From: Citrus sinensis
Taxonomy: Eukaryota; Streptophyta; Magnoliopsida; Sapindales; Rutaceae
Length of the DNA: 64,000 bases
Assembly (NCBI RefSeq): GCF_022201045.2
Contig: NC_068559.1
Location: forward strand, 3,756,501 to 3,820,500
Direction of reading: 5' to 3'
Shown: piece by piece, positions 45,900 to 59,604 of the stretch
How positions within the stretch are numbered: position 1 is the stretch's first letter
Layout: each line of letters starts with the position of its first letter
Notes under the pieces: generated by a model
The model's database searches: none
What the model was told of the DNA's origin: nothing
What the model saw: the letters and a program-made list of their open reading frames with translations, nothing else
Program-made: the position numbers and the translations under genes

Positions 45900-48536
45900 A
45901 TGGATTCAGTTGTACTTGAATTGTGTTACGATGGTTGGTGGGAGACATTAGAGAATGGCTATATGGAGTACGTGAATAGTAAAAATCGAGCTTTTTTGGT
46001 TGGAAAAAATTACCTGTTTGATCAGTTATTGGCAAGAGTATACGAGGTGTTAAAAATAAATCCTAATGACTATAGTATCACAATGAAGACAACTTTGAGG
46101 TCTAGTAACACATTATATCGTATATGTGCAATGCCCATGGATATATGTGATGATGAAATGGTAAGGGTTGTGTTGCATATGGCATCTGATGTAGCTAATT
46201 TTGGATGCATTCCTATATTCGTGACCACATCACCTCGAGTTCCGAGCGAAGGTATTGAGCCACATGTCGATACAGAAACTTCGTTTAGAGCAAATACGTC
46301 TGGCCCCGATAATGATGAAGAGGTGTTGCCAAGGACAATATCGCTGCAGCAATATTACTCTCCAATCCACGACAATTATGACAACAATGATGATAATGGC
46401 GTTACGTTACAGGATGTTGGAGCAACGGTATTTCCAATAACAACGTCGTTGGAGCAACAATATTCTCTGTATCACAACAATGATTTTCGGGACAATGATG
46501 ATTTTCATAATGAGACAGAGGGGGATAATGTTTGTGCAGAACCTTCTAATAATACAAGGCGGGGCACTCGTTTCAATAATGATGGTGATGATGGAGGAGC
46601 CGATCCTTCGAATGTTCCGTCGTTTCAGGATGAGGATGAGTGTGAAGACAATACTCCTGTGAATAACAGAGGCAATAGACCTATTCCTTCTATGGTTCGA
46701 TCGAGAAGGAGAATTGACCCCCTTACAAGTCTTGCTCCAACTTTACCTTCGAACATGGTTGCTCCAAGCTTTGTTAGCAGTTGTGACTAAGATGATATCA
46801 GCGTGGGTAAGCTATTTGCTGAGAAGAATGAGCTTATATTACAACTACGCAAGGTGGCCTTTAGAGATAAGTTTGATTTCAAGATTGCACGATCTACTAC
46901 GACACGTTTCGAGGCTCACTGTTGTTCAGAATCATGTAAATGGCGTATTCGAGCAACTAGAAGTTCGAACGAGCAACATGTTCCTTGGGTGGTGAAGAGA
47001 ATTGATAATGTACACACTTGTCATAATGAGGTATTGGTTGATGGACGTCATCAAGTAAGGAGCCGGGTTGTCGGTCATATTATCGCAGAAAAATATATTC
47101 AAGATAAGAGGATTTATACTCCCAATGACATAAGAGCAGATATGCAACAGGAATACGGTGTTCAGTTAACATACCAGCAGGCATATAGGGCGAGAGAAGT
47201 TGGTCTTGAAATAGTACGCGGCAACCCTGCAGAGTCATACAACTTGCTCCCTAAATACTCTCACGTACTAACTACAGCGAATGAGGGTACAGTCACTCAC
47301 CTCGAGCAGGATGGAGATGGTAATTTCTTGTACTATTTTGTAGCACTCGGATCTTCCATCAAGGGGTTTATGCAGTACATTCGGCCTGTCATTGCTGTAG
47401 ATGGTACTCATCTGAAGGGATTATATCGTGGAAGCATATTCGTGGCAACATGTCTTGATGGTAACAATCAATTGTATCCGTTAGCCATTGGGATCATGGA
47501 TTCAGAAAATAATGATGCTTGGGAATGGTTTATGATGAAGTTACATGGAGTGATTGGTGATAGACCTGAGTTGGTAATTATCTCTGATCGATGCACTGCC
47601 ATAAGGAGAGCCGTTCTTAAAGTATTTCACAATGCAACTCATGGTGTTTGTTTTTACCACGTCAAAGGTAACATTAAGTCACAATTTAGAATGTCCAAAG
47701 CTCTTTGGGATGAATTTGAGCCTGCCTTTATTAATGCAGCAAAAGCATATGGCCACGAGGAATTTAAGAGACAACTTGAAGGGTTGTGGATGATCCACTC
47801 GGGTGCGGCTGATTACCTAGAAAATAATGTCGGTACGTGTAATTGGGCAAGGTCTCAGTTTCAAGGTAGGAGGTACAACATTCTTACCACCAACATCGCG
47901 GAGAGTGTTAATGCTTTCATGAGGGAACCTCGAAAATTTCGTGTTACTCATCTTGTTGATCACTTCAGGAAAACATTGCAGCAATGGTTTTATGATAGAA
48001 AAATTGTGGCTGAATCAATGACTACTCGGCTAACAACATGGGCGGATAAAATAGTCACTGAGAGGAGAATTATAGCTGAAAGAATGATAGTTCGGCCGGT
48101 GTCTCCGCATCGCTTTCAAGTTATAGGCGGTGGGCTTAAGGAAGGGTTGGTTGACTTGCAAAAGAGAACTTGCTCCTGCAGAGTGTTTCAGCTTGATCAG
48201 CTTGTGTGTGCTCATGCAATTGCGGCGTGTCTAACACACCGGGTGGATTTTATTAACCTTTGCTCGGACTTTTACACTACAGAATCGTTGGCGATGGCTT
48301 ATGCACAACCAGTGGAGCCAGTTGGTGATGTGGCTGATTGGGAAGTTCCAGATGAAATTCAGGAGCTGCAGGTATACCCACCAGTTGAGGCACCGCCACC
48401 TGGACGTCGTAAAGAGCGCAGAATACCCTCGGCTGGCGAGGACGTTGACCGGCGAACTGTAAGATGCGGCCGGTGTCATGAACTTGGCCATAATCGTAAG
48501 CGATGTAAGAATCCTATTGCGTCGACTCGAAGTTAG
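45900..48536 (+). CDS. MULE (MURA-type) transposase, interrupted by one stop
   Basis: The frame runs 879 codons from an ATG at 45900, just after an acceptor-like TTTCAG at 45890-45895, with one in-frame TAA at 46788-46790. The first 296 codons hold a PB1-like N-terminal region (VVLELCYDGWWETLENGYME) and an acidic asparagine-rich linker. After the stop come the MuDR DNA-binding domain (KNELILQLRKVAFRDKFDFK ... CCSESCKWRIRA), the MULE catalytic domain with Asp in AVDGTH (47400), Asp in ISDRC (47586) and Glu in TNIAESVNA (47901), a SWIM zinc finger (CSCRVFQLDQLVCAH, about 48170) and a C-terminal CCHC knuckle (CGRCHELGHNRKRC). It would cut and rejoin the element's ends in the nucleus. The stop replaces what could have been CAA by a single C-to-T change; it is otherwise intact. 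Confidence 0.93.
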
Positions 48537-48755
48537 TTGTATTTTGTGTGTTATTCGTTGGTTAAAACTATTATTGTTTTTGTGTTACGTTGGTTAAAAC
48601 TGTTATTGTTTTTTGTATTTCGTTGGTTAAAATTGTTATTATTCATAAAACTTTATTTTATTTTAAAGTTCAAAATGTGAGGCATTAAAATTATATAAAA
48701 TTAAGTGCGGAAATAAAAAAAATGTAAATTTCAACATTGAAATTACTACATAGGT

Positions 48756-51700
48756 CTACAATATAATATCGTCATTAAATATATCAACCGCAATCTTCTT
48801 TCTAAAGTACTCGACATGACTAGCGTTAAACTCCAACCTAAGCCCGAACATTAAATACATCGTAACCATCAATACAAAAACACCGCAATCGCCAGTGCCT
48901 CTTTCTTGTTGCGGCGCGCTCTTAACTGCGATAACTTTCCACGAGTCTTCACTCCGCAACTCAGGTCGTATATTGTAGAAGCCAACATATTCCAACCATC
49001 GAGGGAATATAACTTCAAGTGGCTTGAATTTCAACTTGTACCTTTTGTCGTCGCGAAATGTGAGTAATGAGTCATAAATCCAGACTTTATTTTTCCGAAA
49101 GTCAACTCGTGCTAGTACCCAATGCGCGCCGTCCAAGTTAACAGGGATAAGTAACTGCATATAAAAATTAAAAAACATGTTCGTTATATATGAAATTGAA
49201 ATACAACAAAGAAAAAACAACTCCTCGAATATTTTCAGTATAGAACATGTGAAATGTAATAAAATACATACTATATCGACATCCGTCATTGATTTTGACA
49301 TTGTGTGCTGTCGCCCACAAAGATAACTATTCAAGCGGTCGTCGAATACCATTGAATCGACTGCACAATTCCCGTTATTCCATAACTGATTCAAGAACAC
49401 CTAGTACATAGATAGCCAAGAAATGCATAAATTAATAAAACTTAAAGGCAATAATTAAAGAAATTAAATAGTATTTATAAGTTTTGTCGGCACGTTACCC
49501 AAAAAAATGTGTCCGTATGTGTGACACGTTGGAGTAAGGCATTTGGATACTGCCGTTGTTTCTCGCTAATCAAGCGGAGATACTCGTGAATATGCTGTAG
49601 AGAAACAGAAATATTACGATTTTAAAAAAAAAATTATACACAAATCCACAACAGTATACACCACGAGGAAAATATAAATACCTCATCGCCTAGCCATCCC
49701 ATCGAAGCTGTCCCCAAAATTATTTGAAAGAATGACCGCGGATGCTGGACGTTCCGGCGGACTCTGATATCACCAGTGAACCATCGATCAAACTCAGCAA
49801 ACAAACTAGAGTCCTCCAATCCTCTCAGTGGATTTACATCCACACTCGTACTCATGTCAATCGCATGCTCCATGATTTGGGGTCGAGGTAACCTCCGGAC
49901 GTTCTGTCCTCACCTGACTGGAGGAATCATGTAAGGACTGTTATAAACATACGACGGTATGTACACGCAGCCGAACTTACTAACGCCCGGAGGCACCTCT
50001 GTGAACACCTGCACGCTCTCCCCACTAACATCCCCGTAGAAACTAACCAATGACGTGGGCGTAGACAAATTTTCATTGCCCACGTTAGTATACACTCCAT
50101 AGTCATCCGGGGCCTGTACAATCGCCAAAAAGAACATATTAAATAATTATCAAATTAAAAGTTAAACGAACATAATTATTTAATTTAAATTAGCTTACCG
50201 CATACGAGCGTGCAGTGGGAGAATCCTTATTTGGACGTTTAGAAAATGTGTCGATGAAGCCAACAACGGTTTCTTTAAAATCTTTTAATTCTGACTTTAT
50301 TTCATACACGTTACGATCAATCTTATCCAGCCGTCGTCGTACGTAATCATTAAACTGCTTTGTCCTCGACTAATACAAAAGAAAAAAATAAAACTTTAGA
50401 ATAACAATAAAAAAATAATAACAACCAAATTGAAAAATATCGTATATTATTTATAACCTCAGAATCTCGTGCGTCATCAGAGTTGTCTGTTTGCTGCGGG
50501 TGGTCATCAACAGCCACCTCATCCTCAAAAGTGTCATGACGCTGCTCAAAAGTGTCATGACGCTGCTCAAAAGTGTCATGACGCTGCTCTGGTATTGGGT
50601 TTGGTATGTCGTCATGATTGTCATGCTCGTCCGATTGTCTTGTAACCGACGGCATCGCGTTGATTGAGGGTTGGTGCTGTATAAAGTATCATTTAAAATT
50701 ACTAAATGAAAAGTCAAAAATTTCGATAAAAAAATTTTTTGTACTTACAGTATACCGACCTTATGAACCCAGTCTGGAATGCTTGGCAAGTAATCCTTCA
50801 CAGAGAGCCAATATTTTCTGCTACTCTCCTTTGAATTTGGCTCAAGAGTTTGTAAAACGTCCGTCTGCCATAAATTTAATTGAAAATTTTAAGTAAGTAT
50901 ACCCAACTTAAATTTAGTAAAGTTAAAAAAATAAGTAATACATATTACTTACAAGACGAGATTCGTCGTTGAAGAACGAATAAACCTCCGCAAAGTTGAT
51001 TCTCGAAGACGACATAGGCTTCCATTGCAGAATGCGGGGAATCTTACTCTTCGTTTTGACGACCCATGTTGATGGTAACCCTCCGATTGCTTCATAAATC
51101 CAAGCCTACAACAACCAAAGTGAAAAATCAAATAAAACAACTATCAAATATTTAATACTATAAAACTTATTAATAAACAAAAAAAAGCACCTGCACCCCA
51201 GACGTAAATCCATAAAGATTGTATTTTTCAATATTATGATCTGGATTTTTCAACCGAGTCTACTTAAATTTCTCGTCTTTTTCGAACAGTGCATTGTCAA
51301 GACTCTCGTAAATCATTTCCCACGACAATAGACCCCATGGACGCTTTCGGAAGTACTGAATATCATCAACTTGGTCAAGCCAATCGAAATTAATTTGACA
51401 GTGATTTTTTCTTGCATTTAGTAATCTGTCCGCAAAATAAAACAGCGCAATCTTTAATGCGTCCATATCGTCTATTTCCTCGAAATTCAACTCCTTAAAT
51501 ACGGCATCAAATTGCTTCACATTAATCTTACGATGCACACCACCAAAATACGTATTCCGTAGCCTCTGCTCCATTTCATCATTTTTTTCATTGGTATCAA
51601 CACCAAATGAAAGTCCAGTAACCAAGCACCATTCGACAATTGACAAGCGAATCAAATGCTTACCAATTTGAAACCATAACTGATCCTCACGGCTATCTTC

Positions 51701-51949
51701 TTCATGGGCCACTTGACGCAGTAAAAGATTATGCAAAATTACCCCACTAAATGGAAAACTTCGACACTCCAAGAAATGCCCAAATATATCCTTTTTGAAC
51801 ATACTTAACTGCCGCTTTGTTAATTTTTCCTCGATAGCTTTTACGACCGAAGATAACATACACATGCTCGAAATTCGACCAGGAAAGTGATCAGCATAAC
51901 GAAAATACATCTTGCCTACTTCAATATCTGGTGATTCTGATTTCGCCAT
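48756..51949 (-). CDS. DUF1985 / ULP1-like C48 protease gene of the MULE, decayed
   Basis: Exons read on the minus strand: 51949-51191, 51105-50953, 50864-50760, 50676-50458, 50369-50199, 50113-49682, 49594-49499, 49400-49272 and 49154-48756. Exon 1 is the DUF1985 region (for example FKKDIFGHFLECRSFPFSG). A middle part is acidic with a triple EQRHDTF repeat, then a probable coiled coil (RRRLDKIDRNVYEIKSELKD). The C-terminal domain is a C48 (SUMO/ULP-type) cysteine protease with His in GAHWVLARVDF (49124-49122), Asp in VWIYDS (49073-49071) and Cys in GTGDCGVFVL (48887-48885). Such proteases cleave SUMO or similar modifiers; their use by MULEs is unknown. In-frame TAG near 51260 and TGA near 49911 interrupt the frame, so the full protein is not made. 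Confidence 0.85.
50525..50587 (-). repeat. 21-bp x 3 coding repeat in the ULP-like gene
   Basis: Three perfect 21-bp units encode EQRHDTF three times in the acidic linker. Perfect identity points to recent expansion. Confidence 0.9.
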
Positions 51950-52030
51950 GTATCTGTAATATTTATAAAATTATTACATTATATTTACAGAAATAAAAAA
52001 TTAACTCGTTAAAAAAAAAACTCTAATTTT

Positions 52031-52110
52031 TTGGTGCGACAGGCGCCTGTCGCTCCAAAAAACTGGTGCGACAGCGTCTGCTGTCGCACCAAATTTGGTG
52101 CGACTGCAGG
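52031..52110. repeat. palindrome cluster, right side of the large MULE
   Basis: Palindromes with the same arms as the left cluster: 52031-52056 (TGGTGCGACAGG / CCTGTCGCTCCA), 52064-52091 (TGGTGCGACAG / CTGTCGCACCA with a longer loop), and a half-site TTGGTGCGAC at 52095-52104. They lie 80-160 bp before the start of the ULP-like gene, mirroring the left cluster. A very GC-rich stretch (52110-52170) follows. Confidence 0.88.
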
Positions 52111-52597
52111 CCGCGCATGGGCGCGCGCTGCTGCCCAGCGATGGGCGCCGGCGCGCGCCCTGCCCCCCTCCCTTCCCACCCCCAAAATTAAGCGCAATCA
52201 CTCCAAAATAAAAAACAGTACTCCCAAACACCACCAACCACCACAAACATCATCACCACCATTATCAATCTCAAGCTATAACTATTATTATTCTAAAATC
52301 TCATTTTAAATTAATGAAAATAAGAAAAATGACTAACCTAGGTTTTGTTGAAGGTTGTGGATCGTAGATCGGATGCCGGTGAGAGATGGAGCCGCCGCCG
52401 ACGAGGGTTGATGTCGCCGCCGATGATGGGAGTTGGATCGGTTTGGGAGAGATGAGAGAAAGGGTGTGTTGGGGAAGAGATGAGGGAGGGGTATTTTGGA
52501 CTCAAATGTTGTTTAATGGCTAATGTTGATAGAAATATTTTTGGGGGGTTAAGATGAAAAAAAGCAAAGTTTTTTTGGTTATTAGTGTAAATTTCCC

Positions 52598-53656
52598 ATG
52601 ATTCTTCAACAGTGTTTTGGAAAATAAAGTCAACAGTATTTTAAAAAGAAATATTTTTCTGTTATTTTAAAAAATTAAAAATGCACTTTAAATTTTTCTT
52701 TAAAACGGTATCGAGCGTTTTTTTTTTATTTAAAAGAAAAAGAAATGCATTTTGTTCCGGGTATATAGTACGAGTGAAAGGAGACCATGGACTTTCAATC
52801 ACACACCACGCCAGTGAGCCGCCAAGTGGATACTTCTAGAGCGATGTGAAGTGAGGTTTTGACCTCTTGATTATTATGTCTAAGCCGTCGGATTTGTCTG
52901 AGGTCCCATTGACCAAACGACGAAGATTCTCCTTTGACCTTTGGCTTCCAGATAGACCAGAAGCCGTCGGATTTGCATGCTTCGGATGGTCAACTTTCGA
53001 AATGGATGCATCGCCAATGAGGAATGCTACGCCACGTGGAGAAAATTATAACAATTATTTTTTTTCCATTTTCTCTAAATTTCATTTTTTAACGATTCGT
53101 TTTCTCTAATTTATAGTTTAAACAAGTTGATGCGAGTTCCTACATTTTGTTTTTGTTTTTGTTTTGTCAAATAATTATTAAATAACTGGAGAATGGAAAA
53201 TAAATTCATTTTTATTTATTTCTCTATAAGCAATTCGGTGCTGTTTGATGAAACAAAATTTTGTTTTGTAAAATAAAAATTACTAGAAATTGCTATGGTT
53301 ATTAAACTACTTCTCCTCAAACACTAATTATTAATTTGTTTCAGTATTTTCCAAAAAAGAAAACCAATTTATCTTAGTTAATTAGAAGCTTCTCAACAAA
53401 TAATCACAATTTAGAATGGTGGGTCGAATTTGTGTTGAATCTCAAATAAATTATGTCGAAATTTCACTAATTCGTTTTCGACTTTTGTATTAAACAATTA
53501 TAAAATTAATGACCCAGACGAAACAATATTTTTTTTAAAAAAAAGTGAATTTGCGTCCATGCCCATATTTACTAAAAATCATCAAATTGCCCCAGATATT
53601 CATAAATCATCATTCCACATCCAAATAGTGAAGTAGATTAAAATAATAATAATGGT
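52598..53656. other. spacer between the MULE and the ADSS promoter
   Basis: No gene is seen. The MULE target site itself lies in a short local duplication, since GATTCTTCAACA occurs both before the element (45381-45392) and across its right junction (52600-52611). Confidence 0.5.
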
Positions 53657-53967
53657 AAAATTTTGGGTAACCTGTGCTGTAACTGTAGTATCGTGTTACA
53701 GTTATGGGTCAGGATACAGTATAATTATGGTACTGTGCTACAGTTGCATCAGTTATTGGATCTACTCAAATAAATAGGGTCCACTTAAATAAGTAAAAAT
53801 TCAACGATTGGGTACAACTGTGATACGGTACCATAATTACACTACAATTTTATCATACAGTTATATACAGCTGTTAGATGTTAATATACTCTACTAATTC
53901 AAGTTCATCTGCCTGATGTAACTGTAGTACGGTACTACAGTTGTACCGTAGCCTGATCCAAAACTTT
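53657..53967. mobile_element. MITE-like element upstream of adenylosuccinate synthetase
   Basis: About 310 bp with imperfect inverted ends beginning TTTTGGGTAACC (left) and TTTTGGATCAGG (right, reversed). Both ends carry a palindromic AACTGTAGTA(C/T)-type motif; the right copy at 53920-53942 is a perfect palindrome with arms AACTGTAGTAC. Related half-sites recur inside. Target duplication was not resolved. It ends about 40 bp before the EF-1alpha-like leader. Confidence 0.65.
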
Positions 53968-54004
53968 CAGCTTTTACGCACTCTCACTTCACTTGCCTGC
54001 TTGT

Positions 54005-54600
54005 CTAGTCTCTTTGTCTCTCCCGTGCGGCTAAGAGTTTTAGCAGAACTCCTTCAGGTCCGATTCTTCTCGTTTAATTGTTCTTTTTAATTTTAATTAA
54101 TTAATTTATTATTAAGTAAGTTTGTTTGGTTGTATTTATTTGGAATTTTGTTTGAATTTGATTACTCTATAGTTTCAGTTTTTCCTACGATTTTCAGTTC
54201 TTTTGTATTAAAATTGTTGTCTGATCTGATTCTTACTGATTTTATCAATTGGTTTTTGTAAATTTGTGGCTCGAATCATCATATGTATACATTCTGAGTG
54301 GGTTGGATGTATTCCTTCTACCATTAATTTGTGTCATATATACTGAATCTGATGTGGCATGTGTCGATATTGCTGAAAATTCTTTCACCTGATTTTGTAG
54401 ATACGTGTCTTGACACTGGTGTGATTATAAATGTATAAGTTGCGTTAACGTTAATACAATTGCTTTCGTTGTTCTCGAAGGTTTAGTTTATATGATAAAG
54501 TTAAAATGTTGAAATTCAGTGTCCTTATAAGTTTGAGCTGCATCATTTAGACATTGTTGAGTTTGTGAATTATACTTAATACCTATCTCTCTCAAAAGCC
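54005..54600 (+). promoter_or_regulatory. EF-1alpha-like leader exon and leader intron upstream of ADSS
   Basis: Three blocks match the 5' region of the EF-1alpha gene in order. 54005-54075 (GTGCGGCTAAGAGTTTTAGC then CCTTCAGGTCC) matches 58638-58710. 54155-54360 (GTCTGATCTGATTC and GGGTTGGATGT) matches 59139-59320. 54430-54530 (GTATAAGTTGC, TATATGATAAAGTTAAA) matches 59402-59500. In EF-1alpha this is the untranslated first exon plus leader intron, with donor CTCTTTCAG|GTCC; the same donor position is kept here as CTCCTTCAG|GTCC. The telo-box of the parent is altered (AGGGTTTTAG to AGAGTTTTAG). It most likely forms the leader of the ADSS transcript. Confidence 0.8.
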
Positions 54601-54671
54601 CTCCCCTTCTTTTTCTCTCTTGGCTCTCACTTACTTTTCGTTATTCACTTGAACAAGACATTTAATGCGGC

Positions 54672-57198
<2,527 letters not shown>

Positions 57199-57204
57199 GA
57201 AAAC

Positions 57205-57495
57205 AGTGAACCGCCAAAGGCCGCCTGTTCTTTTATATCTCTCATCTTCATTTCTGAAGGAAACCATCCATGGCCAAATGCTGACAAATACCATCTTGGT
57301 TTAACAAATGTTGCTCGTGTTGTTGATACTTCTTGAACTGATAACTCATACCTTAAATAACAACTTTTATGAGACAAAGCCTCCTAACTTCCTATCTGTA
57401 ACTGTTTTTTTCTTGCTGTCGTGCTTTTGATGAAGTGCTGCTTCTTGACACATTGAATGAGTTTGATTTTCTAGGAAAGATGCCAGTCTTTTTAA
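57205..57495 (-). pseudogene. antisense fragment of the 260-residue gene in the ADSS 3' UTR
   Basis: On the minus strand the fragment reads TFVKPRWYLSAFGHGWFPSE and, further on, DEVLHQK-type remnants. It aligns by eye with 40770-41035 of the unknown single-exon gene (TSVKPRWYLLAFGYGRFPSE). Several indels and frame breaks make it dead. It starts within 10 bp of the ADSS stop codon and so most likely lies inside the ADSS 3' UTR in antisense orientation. Confidence 0.85.
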
Positions 57496-58588
57496 ATATT
57501 TGCTGCTGCTTGGTACTCCGTTAAAAATAGTAGGAGATAAAGAAGCTTGGAAAGTGCTCTGAGAATTTCTCCTTTTAACTAGATTTTTCATTTTTGGGTA
57601 CTTTGTTAATGGTCGCACTAAATTTGTGGGCTAGGGCCTTGACTTGTGTTTATAGGCTTAGGAGTTTTTCGCCTAGTTAATTAGTTTACGTTCACAAAAT
57701 TGCTCTGGTCGTCTGTTGTATTTATTAGTAGACAGTAGTAATGCTATATGATTTGACGTACAGGTACAAAGTTTGCATCTGAGCTTATGTGGTATATGAT
57801 GTGGCTTCATTACAAATTGTTATGTATTGAGTGATTGTTTATTTTATCTTCCACCGTCAGGAAGTGATTTTTCTGAAGTAACATTTTTGCCGGATTAGTT
57901 ATTTTGTTAGTACAATACGACTAATTTCTTAATAGTACATTCACGACACCCAATTTGAATATTTCTAAATAGAAATGAGTAAGACTTATGCTCTCAAATA
58001 TTTATGAGGAAAACGTTTGCACCTATGGGAAGGAGGCAGGTACCAAGTAATCACTGATCACATTGATACATTTGGTTAAAAACAACGTAAAAGCTCATTG
58101 GATTTTGGTTTTAGATCCCATTAACACAGGGGTTTCGGTAACTGATTTGTGTGTTTGGGGAAAATTGGGATTGAGTTAGAAAATCAGCGGGGTGTATTTA
58201 GTTCTATCCTGCTTTCAAGTGAGGGCCACATCCTATTGCCAACTCACATCAAGGTAGGGTCCACACGAATAATCGAACATACTTCCTGGCCAGGACTTCG
58301 TGGTGCTTGCCTGTCTCTCAAATATATATCCGAAACATACACACGCTCCTCAGACGCGCGTGTTCACTGATTCCTTGGACATTAGTCCTTACAACGATAA
58401 TTCGCGAAACGCACATCGAAGCGAGTGGGATAAGAGGGACAAAAAAAAAAAAAAAAAAAAAGAACGAATCCCAATCTTCCACCACCATTATAAACTTACA
58501 ATATTAGACTTTAGTAAAAAGGAGGACACGTAGGTAATTCCAATAGCACGTAAGGGTATATTCGGAAACAGAAGATATAAAATTCTCG
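57496..58588. other. ADSS 3' region and EF-1alpha upstream region
   Basis: No gene is seen. A run of about 20 A lies at 58441-58460. The last 200 bp form the likely EF-1alpha promoter. Confidence 0.5.
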
Positions 58589-59350
58589 TATAAAACTAGC
58601 CAACAAACCCTATACGAGATATCAGCTCTCTCTGTTCTGTCCAGTCTCTTTCTATCGCTTGCGGCTAGGGTTTTAGCAGAGCTCTTTCAGGTCCAATTTT
58701 TCTTCTTTTTGATGAGTGAACAAATTAAATTTTTTAATTGCATTTCTGTTTATTTTTCTATAAGTTAATTTATGACGAGAAGTTCATTTGATTCTTGCGA
58801 TTTGAATTGTGTTCGTTGTTTTGATGTAGTACGAATGCTTCCTTCTTGTATTCAATGATTTTTGTCAATATGTTGATCTTGAATCGTTTATTTGAACATA
58901 TGTTGGCTTTGAATCGTTTAATATCTGATTTTATTTTCATTATAGATGATTTTGGCATCTTTTTAAATAACATATGCGCATTCTATTTTCCTTTTCGGTT
59001 ATTTGCTCTAGTTAGATTAACTTTTTAATTTTTATATACGTTCGGTGATTTTGTGCCTTAGCTGATTTAAAAAATAATAATAATCTATGATGTTTTTTTT
59101 TATTATTGATCAGATTCTGATTTTGTTTGATTTTCAATTTGATTAGTCTGTTGTTTCAGTTTTTGTAATTATTTTCTGCTCTTTTGGATTAAAAATGTTG
59201 ATTGATCTGATTCATACTGTGTTGATATATTTTATTTTTGTAATTTTTGGTTTGAATTATAACATGATTACCTGCTGAATATGTTGGATGTGTGTCCCTT
59301 CTTCTATATATCTGTGTGATACAAACAGAGTTTACAATCTTTTTCTTGAT

Positions 59351-59383
<33 letters not shown>

Positions 59384-59604
59384 CTTATTAGCTTGTAATT
59401 ATGTGTATAAGTTGCCACTACTGTTAAAACAATTGTTTGGGTCCCTGAAGGCTCGTTTGATATGATACAGTTAAATGAAGATTAAATTGTCCTTCAAATT
59501 TTGGGCTAAATTGTTTGAGATATTGTTGAAGTTTGTGTTCTGCCCAAGCAAATTTTTCTGACTTGAACTTTTCCTTGGATACAGTTTTAAGCAAATACTT
59601 TATC
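58589..59604 (+). promoter_or_regulatory. EF-1alpha core promoter, leader exon and leader intron
   Basis: A TATA box (TATAAAA, 58589-58595) is followed by telo-type motifs (AAACCCTA at about 58605 and AGGGTTTTAG at about 58667). The untranslated first exon ends CTCTTTCAG|GTCC near 58690. The leader intron of about 900 bp ends at GGATACAG near 59584, just before the start codon at 59605. It contains a GT microsatellite (59355-59382). A long first intron in the 5' UTR is standard for plant EF-1alpha genes and usually boosts expression. Confidence 0.85.

Larger units (their letters stand above)
45419..52597. mobile_element. 7.18-kb Mutator-like element carrying a ULP1-protease gene
   Basis: Both ends are present. 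The left terminus GGGAAATTTACAAAAATAAC and the right terminus (reversed) GGGAAATTTACACTAATAAC extend as imperfect inverted repeats of about 85 bp that share TTTCTATCAACATTAGCCA near their inner edge. A perfect 9-bp target duplication ATGATTCTT lies at 45410-45418 and 52598-52606. Inside are a MULE transposase gene (45900-48536, +) and a convergent DUF1985/C48 protease gene (51949-48756, -). ULP1-bearing MULEs (for example the Arabidopsis Kaonashi group) are known in plants. One in-frame stop in the transposase and two in the protease gene indicate it is no longer fully functional, although splice sites and catalytic motifs survive. Confidence 0.95.

Noticed and set aside
59533-59604. in-frame upstream ATG extending EF-1alpha by 24 residues
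   Set aside because: It lies in the leader intron upstream of the acceptor GGATACAG; EF-1alpha always starts at MGKEK.
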